Positions 59,534 through 64,000 of a stretch of DNA of 64,000 nt are shown here, piece after piece. Every line of letters starts with the position of its first letter. The stretch's first letter is position 1. Source of the DNA: Nissabacter sp. SGAir0207. Its GTDB lineage: Bacteria > Pseudomonadota > Gammaproteobacteria > Enterobacterales > Enterobacteriaceae. The position numbers and the translations under genes are program-made. The stretch is from positions 1,860,001 to 1,924,000 of the forward strand of contig NZ_CP028035.1 of NCBI RefSeq assembly GCF_005491205.1, written 5' to 3'. The notes beneath the pieces are model-generated. The model did not search any database. It was not told the DNA's origin and worked only from the letters and a program-made list of their open reading frames with translations.

Positions 59534-59644
59534 GGGTTCTGTCCTGTCCATAAAAAGGTGGGGTAAGAACCCTTAACCTAATCCAGAAGCACGGCACTTT
59601 TGAAACTTAAAATCCAAAAAATGGTAAAATGAAATAAAAATTTA

Positions 59645-59660
59645 GAATGTGATCACACTC
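59645..59660. promoter_or_regulatory. 16-bp palindrome, candidate operator upstream of the Gfo/Idh gene
   Basis: GAATGTGATCACACTC is a palindrome broken only at its third position, built on TGTGATCACA. It lies between the GntR gene and the oxidoreductase gene. It could bind the GntR protein or, as a shortened CRP-like motif, another regulator. Confidence 0.4.
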
Positions 59661-59674
59661 TCCTGCAACGGGTG

Positions 59675-60442
59675 CTACTGATCATGCAGGAAGTGTTGGT
59701 TAAGTGTGGCTTGCAAACTGAGCATCGCCTCTTCGGCATGGTGCATATGCTCGCTAGTAATTCGGTATACCTCGTCGGCATTTTTTTCCCGAAATGCCTC
59801 GATAACCTGGCGTTGCCACTGGATACCCTGCGCGCGGGCCACCGGGTGCGGCAACAGGTAGATATCTTTACAGACCGCCAACTCCTTCAGCAACCGCTGC
59901 AGAAAACGGCAGTAAAACGCCAGCAATTCATTCTCGGCGTAACTTGCCACCACGCCGTGGAAATCCAGCTCCGCCATGCGCTGTGCCCAGCGCGCGCCTT
60001 CACTCTCATCCCCCGGCGGGGGATCGTAGACCGCCAGCAGCTCATGCAGCCGCCGAAACCCGGCCTCATCGATGCGGCCAATGGCGCTGACCGCCGCCTG
60101 TGGCTCCAGCGTCCGGCGCAGGGCATAGATATCACGGATGCCGATGTTTTTGGCGAACAGGTAGTTGGAGAGCAGGGTCATGGCGCGAGCCTCGGGCATA
60201 CTCTCAATAAACGCGCCCCCGCCCGGCCCGGTGCGGGTGCGGATCAGTCCCTGTACTTCCAGCGCCTTCAGCGCCTCCCGTACAGTACTTTTGCCAGCAG
60301 AGTACTGGATGATCAGATCTTTCTCTTGCGGCAACCGGTCGCCCGGCTGCAACTTTTGCACAATGATGCTCTCTTTGATCGCATCAGCAATTTCATCAGT
60401 ACGTTTACGACGAACCTCAGGTTTTTCATCTTGAGCACACAT
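59675..60442 (-). CDS. GntR/FadR-family transcriptional regulator
   Basis: The protein has 255 residues. The N-terminal winged helix (RKRTDEIADAIKESIIVQKLQPGDRLPQEKDLIIQYSAGKSTVREALKALEVQGLIRTRTGPGGGAFI) is followed by an FCD-type helical effector domain with ALRRTLEPQAAV, DFHGVVASY and SEHMHHAE, whose His and Asp residues usually bind a metal and an organic acid. ATG 60442 has GGGGAT seven bases upstream. It is 141 bp upstream of the Gfo/Idh gene and probably controls it. The effector is unknown. Confidence 0.85.
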   Translation of the reverse strand: MCAQDEKPEVRRKRTDEIADAIKESIIVQKLQPGDRLPQEKDLIIQYSAGKSTVREALKALEVQGLIRTRTGPGGGAFIESMPEARAMTLLSNYLFAKNIGIRDIYALRRTLEPQAAVSAIGRIDEAGFRRLHELLAVYDPPPGDESEGARWAQRMAELDFHGVVASYAENELLAFYCRFLQRLLKELAVCKDIYLLPHPVARAQGIQWQRQVIEAFREKNADEVYRITSEHMHHAEEAMLSLQATLNQHFLHDQ

Positions 60443-60842
60443 TACGCTATCCCCAGAAGCCAACGTTAAGGAACACATTTCAGGTTGTAACAGCTACAGA
60501 TCTTTCAGTAATACAACGCAAAACAAGGGACCGCTGGTTTTGCCCTGGATGGCCACGGTCTGGCCGAAGCCTGCGAAATCATCACTACTTTTGAGGGCGA
60601 GGCCATAATGCGGAATGAAGTTGCATTTTTGTAGCAATTTCAAAAATGGCATTCCTATGTTGTGAAAGACGACACATTTTTAGCGGAAAATTCTACATGA
60701 ATTCCTAATTGTACAATTATTTATTCATATAAATCCGGTAGTTAGAAAGAGCAGCTGCGTGGGGGATATACCACAAAAGGGTGAGGGAACGGAATAAAAA
60801 AGGTGGGATATCAGCGCCAGTCAGGTGAACCGGCGCTAATCA
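60443..60842. other. AT-rich intergenic region, no gene seen
   Basis: About 400 bp between cho and the GntR gene with low GC, especially 60600-60740. I find no ORF with a good start and no clear hairpin with a T-run. It must carry the promoter of the GntR gene. Confidence 0.5.
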
Positions 60843-61703
60843 TTAGAGGGGAATGATGGGCAAGCGCTGCTGAACAATTGGCCCGCACAGGATTTTATAG
60901 CCATCGCTGTCGAAGCTTTTGGCGGTGCGTTTCAGTGACGCCGCCTGTGCCAAATCCTCCACCGATCCGAGATAGAACCAGTTATGGATGATGTGGTATT
61001 GCTTCATGCCGGGCCGCTCCTCCACCAGCGCGATGGCGCCGGGGTAGGGCCAGCACACCACCTGCACCGAGGCCAGCGCGTCCAGCAGGCGCTGATTATG
61101 CGCCTCTGGCGTCTCCTTGCCGCAACAGGCCCCGGCGCAGCGACCAAGGCTGGCGCGGAAACAGGCGCGCCCGGCGCGGGTCGCCTCCAGCCCCAACAGG
61201 CCGTGGCAGAGCTGGTACTTATCCGCCAGCGTCAGCAGGGTCTGCTGGGCGGCGCGGCGGCTGGAGTAGAGGCCATACAGCCCCATCGCGTGGGAGAAAT
61301 CGATCTCCTTGGCGTAGACCACCTCCGGCTTGCCATTGAGGATCTGTAGCGAGCAGAGCTGGCGGTTGTGGCGCAGCCGTTTGTTGTGCAGCGGCTGTTG
61401 CTCCTTGATCATCTGCGCCTCCAGCAGCAGTGCGCCCACCTCGCCCGCGGTCGGGATAAAGGTGATATGCCGCGACTGGCGCAACATGCGCGCCTCCTCG
61501 ACGGTGCGCAGGTGCGACAACACCCGGCTGCGGATATTGACACTCTTGCCGATATAGAGCGGCATCACGTCGCTCTCACCGTGGAATACATAGACGCCGG
61601 GGCACTTCGGCAGCGCATCCAGCGAATCCCGCAGGTGCTCGGGATATTGGTAGATTGCGGCCGGCTCGAACTCAAGCCGGTGCGCGGAACCGCGTCTGGC
61701 CAA
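60843..61703 (-). CDS. cho: Cho, UvrC-like excinuclease
   Basis: The protein has 286 residues. A GIY-YIG nuclease domain is at the N-terminus (PGVYVFHGESDVMPLYIGKSVNIRSRVLSHL). The C-terminal half matches E. coli Cho, including ACFRASLGRCAGACCGKE with clustered cysteines. It makes the 3' incision in nucleotide-excision repair when UvrC cannot. Translation appears to start at TTG 61703 with GGAG eight bases upstream; no ATG gives the conserved N-terminus RRGSAHRLEFEPAAIYQYPEHL. The promoter carries a LexA box. Confidence 0.92.
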   Translation of the reverse strand: MARRGSAHRLEFEPAAIYQYPEHLRDSLDALPKCPGVYVFHGESDVMPLYIGKSVNIRSRVLSHLRTVEEARMLRQSRHITFIPTAGEVGALLLEAQMIKEQQPLHNKRLRHNRQLCSLQILNGKPEVVYAKEIDFSHAMGLYGLYSSRRAAQQTLLTLADKYQLCHGLLGLEATRAGRACFRASLGRCAGACCGKETPEAHNQRLLDALASVQVVCWPYPGAIALVEERPGMKQYHIIHNWFYLGSVEDLAQAASLKRTAKSFDSDGYKILCGPIVQQRLPIIPL

Positions 61704-61719
61704 AACGTTTACTCCATCA

Positions 61720-61735
61720 CTGTAATTATATCCAG
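61720..61735. promoter_or_regulatory. LexA (SOS) box between cho and the SbmC/GyrI-like gene
   Basis: CTG-N10-CAG with the AT-rich middle TAATTATATC matches the SOS-box consensus. On the minus strand it contains TATAAT, a likely cho -10. On the plus strand a TATAAC (61768-61773) serves the opposite gene. One box can thus control both. E. coli cho and sbmC are both LexA-regulated. Confidence 0.8.
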
Positions 61736-61866
61736 CCTATCAGAAGCGATGCATTTGCGGAAGGGTGTATAACTTTTGTCCGCCACAATTTCTGCGCCCT
61801 GCTGGCAGGCGGCGCATGGTCTATCCTGTCAGGAGCAACCGATTCGCGCACGAGGGAGAACCACCT

Positions 61867-62394
61867 ATGGCTTTGATCATTTTGGAACAACCCGACCAGA
61901 CGGTCTATGGCGTGCGGGTAGTGGGGCCGTATGAACGCAGCATCATGCAGGGCTTCATCCAGCTCACCCGCTGGCGCAAGGCGCGCAACCTGAGCGGCGG
62001 CAACATTCTTACCCTTTATTGGGACAACCCGCTGACGGTGGCCAACGAGTCACTGCGCGCCGACGTGGTCTTCACGCTGGAGGAGGATGCGGAGCCGCTG
62101 GCGCTACAGAAACTCAACCGGGGCAACGTGCAGGTTAAGGAGCAGGTGATCCCCGGCGGCATCTACGCCATGTGGCGCACCCGCGTCTTCAAGACCGACT
62201 TTGTGAAAGCGTGGCGCGAATTTTATGAGCGCCACCTGGAGGAGAGTGAGTACCGCCCCTGCGTCGGCGCCTGCTATGCACGCTACCTGAACGAAGGGAC
62301 GGAGGCGGACTACTTCGACATCGAGATCCACCAGTCGGTCTGCCTGCGGGCGTCGCTGGCCTCCGGCGCGGTGCAGCCCTTTGTCTCAGCGTGA
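61867..62394 (+). CDS. SbmC/GyrI-like DNA gyrase inhibitor-family protein
   Basis: The protein has 175 residues with one GyrI-like small-molecule-binding domain. It matches E. coli SbmC along its length: VYGVRVVGPYERSIMQGFIQLTRW, LTLYWDNPLTVANESLRADVVFTL, GGIYAMWRTRVFKTDFVKAWREFY and YLNEGTEADYFDIEIHQSV. E. coli SbmC protects against microcin B17 and quinolones and is SOS-induced. The frame extends upstream, but ATG 61867 has GGGAG nine bases before it. Divergent from cho across a LexA box. Confidence 0.82.
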   Translation: MALIILEQPDQTVYGVRVVGPYERSIMQGFIQLTRWRKARNLSGGNILTLYWDNPLTVANESLRADVVFTLEEDAEPLALQKLNRGNVQVKEQVIPGGIYAMWRTRVFKTDFVKAWREFYERHLEESEYRPCVGACYARYLNEGTEADYFDIEIHQSVCLRASLASGAVQPFVSA

Positions 62395-63162
62395 CGAAGG
62401 CGGCAGCACCAGCTGCTGGCGGCGGTTATAGAAGGTGCGGTAGGCCAGGTAGCAGGCGATGATGGCGGCGAGGCTGGCGGTGGAGAGCAGCATGAAGGTC
62501 ACCATGATCTGGTACTTGATCGCCTTGACCGGATCAACGCCCGCGAAGATCAGGCCGGACATCATGCCCGGCAGGCTCACCAGCCCGACGGTCTTGGCCG
62601 AGTCCACCGTCGGGATCAGCGCCGCGCGGATGCTGTCGCGCAGGATGGTGCGCGCCGACTGGCGCACCGTCGCCCCGAGGCTCAGCATCTCCAGCACCTG
62701 TTGTTGCTGGTCGCGGAACCGCTGGTGGAGCTGGGTGTAGCACAGCCCGACCGCCACCATCGCGTTGCCAGCAATCATGCCGGTAATCGGGATCACCTGC
62801 ATCGGCACGAACGCAATTGAGCCGGTGGCGATCAGCGTCGCCAGCGTCAGGCCGGTGCCGACCCCAATTGCGGTGAAGGAGACGGCAAAGCCGTGGCGCA
62901 GGTTACGGCTGCGCTTGCGGGCGTTCAGCGCGGCGTTGACGCAGATAAACAGCACCATCAGCAGCGTCAGCCACAGGTTGTCCAGCGCGAAGATGTACTT
63001 CAACACATAGCCGACCATCGCCAGCTGCACGATGGCGCGGCCAATGCTCCAGAGGATGTCACGCTCCAGCCCGAGCTGCTCGCGGCGGCTAATCAGCAGT
63101 GCGATGAGCACCAGCCCAAGCGCCATCATCAGCGACTCATTGGTTATGGTGTGCTGGTTCAT
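62386..63162 (-). CDS. fetB: Iron export permease FetB
   Basis: The protein has 258 residues with seven or more predicted membrane segments. It is very similar to E. coli FetB (VPMQVIPITGMIAGNAMVAVGLCY, LIPTVDSAKTVGLVSLPGMMSGLIFAGVDPVKAIKYQIMVTFMLLSTASL). With FetA it forms an ABC exporter that lowers cellular iron and gives peroxide resistance. Its ATG overlaps the fetA stop by four bases. Its 3' end overlaps the end of the SbmC-like gene by nine bases. Confidence 0.94.
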   Translation of the reverse strand: MNQHTITNESLMMALGLVLIALLISRREQLGLERDILWSIGRAIVQLAMVGYVLKYIFALDNLWLTLLMVLFICVNAALNARKRSRNLRHGFAVSFTAIGVGTGLTLATLIATGSIAFVPMQVIPITGMIAGNAMVAVGLCYTQLHQRFRDQQQQVLEMLSLGATVRQSARTILRDSIRAALIPTVDSAKTVGLVSLPGMMSGLIFAGVDPVKAIKYQIMVTFMLLSTASLAAIIACYLAYRTFYNRRQQLVLPPSSR

Positions 63163-63836
63163 GCCACGCCCCCGGCCGTCGGGCGGCGGCGAAGGCGTTG
63201 CTGATCGAGCCATAGCTCGCGGCTGGCGTGGCGCGCCTCCTGCGGATCATGGCTGACCCACAGCACCGCCGTGCCATGCCGGGCCGTCTCGGTGCGGATC
63301 ACGTCGCCCACCCGCCGTTTGTTCTCCTCATCTAGCGCGCTGGTCACCTCATCCAACAGCAGCAGTTGCGGCATCACCTGTAAATTGCGCAGCAGCGCCA
63401 CCCGTTGCCGCTCCCCGCCGGAGAGCGCCGTCGGTGCCTTCCCCAGCACGCCCTCGGGCAACGCCATCTCGGCCAGCCCGTGGCGGATGCGCGCCTCATC
63501 CACCGGCTGGTGGCGGATGTGGTAGGGGAACGCCAGGTTGTCATAGACGCTCTCGCCGAACAGCTGCGGCGTCTGGAAACCGTAGGAGACCGCGCGGCGG
63601 TAGGCGGTGGGTTCAAGGCTGGCGATGTCCTGCCCCTCAAACACAATGCGCCCCTCGTCCGGGGTGAGCATCGCGGCGATCAGTTGCAGCAGCGTGCTTT
63701 TGCCACTACCAGAGGGGCCGCGCAGCATGACAAACTCGCCAGCGGCGAGGGTGAACGAGAGATCCTGCAACAGCGGCACGCCGTTGGGCGCATAACTGAC
63801 GCCGTTAAGCCGCAGTAGCGCGGGGGGAAGGGCCAT
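63159..63836 (-). CDS. fetA: Iron export ATPase FetA
   Basis: The 225-residue length is the E. coli length. Walker A is RGPSGSGKSTLL, the ABC signature is ALSGGERQRVAL and Walker B is LLLLDEVTSALD, followed by the H-loop WVSHDPQEA. It drives FetB. AGGAG lies five bases before ATG 63836. First gene of fetAB. Confidence 0.95.
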   Translation of the reverse strand: MALPPALLRLNGVSYAPNGVPLLQDLSFTLAAGEFVMLRGPSGSGKSTLLQLIAAMLTPDEGRIVFEGQDIASLEPTAYRRAVSYGFQTPQLFGESVYDNLAFPYHIRHQPVDEARIRHGLAEMALPEGVLGKAPTALSGGERQRVALLRNLQVMPQLLLLDEVTSALDEENKRRVGDVIRTETARHGTAVLWVSHDPQEARHASRELWLDQQRLRRRPTAGGVA

Positions 63837-63855
63837 GAAAACTCCTGTCTGGCGA

Positions 63856-63875
63856 GGCCGCCCCGTGGGGCGGCC
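63856..63875. repeat. GC-rich hairpin upstream of fetA
   Basis: Perfect arms GGCCGCCCC / GGGGCGGCC (63856-63864, 63867-63875) with a two-base loop and no T-run. It lies in the fetA leader and may affect its translation or end transcription from the upstream gene. Confidence 0.5.
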
Positions 63876-63932
63876 AGATATGGGCGGCCGACAGCATAGA
63901 CGTTTTCCCCGCGCAGGCCAATCGGCCGTGGC

Positions 63933-64000
63933 TCAGGTGCGCGCCGCTTGCGGCACAATCAACCGTTCCGGCTCGCGCCGCAGGATCACCTCGCCGTGGC
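63933..64000 (-). CDS. Possible C-terminal end of an unidentified gene
   Basis: On the minus strand a frame runs in from the window edge and ends at TGA 63933-63935. It encodes HGEVILRREPERLIVPQAAR and then T. Charge pattern and codon use look coding, but it is too short for identification, and a chance frame is possible. Confidence 0.3.
   Translation of the reverse strand, partial: HGEVILRREPERLIVPQAART

Overview
The window is about 60% GC and is almost entirely core chromosome of a gamma-proteobacterium of the order Enterobacterales. Nearly every protein is a near full-length match to an Escherichia coli protein I know, often with residue numbering preserved (TopB Y328, SppA S409, GapA C150/H177, Tpx C61/C95, XthA E34/H259). 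The GC content, the TyrR central-domain insert and gene content outside K-12 (M32 carboxypeptidase beside rstAB, a glucosyl-3-phosphoglycerate synthase) suggest Serratia or a relative in Yersiniaceae/Pectobacteriaceae. The exact genus is inference.

Layout. 1-8.2 kb: the start of katE (cut by the window edge), ydiY, the PrkA kinase operon yeaG-yeaH, mipA, yeaE, yeaD. 8.2-18.4 kb: gapA, msrB, yeaC, pncA, ansA, sppA, ydjA, topB-ynjH, nudG, xthA. In K-12 selD lies between ydjA and topB; here it is missing. 18.5-26.4 kb: a GNAT enzyme, tyrR, tpx, the murein-peptide recycling set ycjG/mpaA/mppA, zntB and the small RNA FnrS with its FNR box. 26.4-38.5 kb: ttcA, a small orphan ORF, ydbJ, ldhA, the envelope operon ydbH-ynbE-ydbL, azoR, hrpA, ydgD and the tiny membrane protein YdgU. 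38.7-51 kb: an M32 carboxypeptidase beside rstAB (where K-12 has tus), an unrecognised gene, ydgI, ydgH, pntAB, uspE and fnr. 51-64 kb: ogt, an orphan parvulin-type protein, a yedP-gpgS operon predicted to make glucosylglycerate, an extensin-like protein, smrA, apbE, pbpG, a GntR regulator with a Gfo/Idh oxidoreductase, cho divergent from an SbmC/GyrI-like gene across a LexA box, the fetAB iron exporter, and possibly the tail of one more gene.

How the genes work together. Several sets form coherent pathways: stress kinase signalling (yeaGH), NAD and asparagine salvage (pncA, ansA), cell-wall recycling (ycjG, mpaA, mppA), outer-membrane lipid traffic (ydbH-ynbE-ydbL), anaerobic control (fnr, FnrS, ldhA, uspE), DNA repair (xthA, nudG, ogt, cho) and a compatible-solute pathway (yedP-gpgS). 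I see no prophage, insertion sequence, CRISPR array, tRNA or rRNA gene. The less explained parts are mostly intergenic: a terminator-like hairpin just before ydiY, a near-perfect 39-nt inverted repeat between fnr and uspE, a short ORF overlapping the topB start, a structured GC-rich island between yeaG and mipA, and a promoter-plus-Shine-Dalgarno small ORF next to ttcA.
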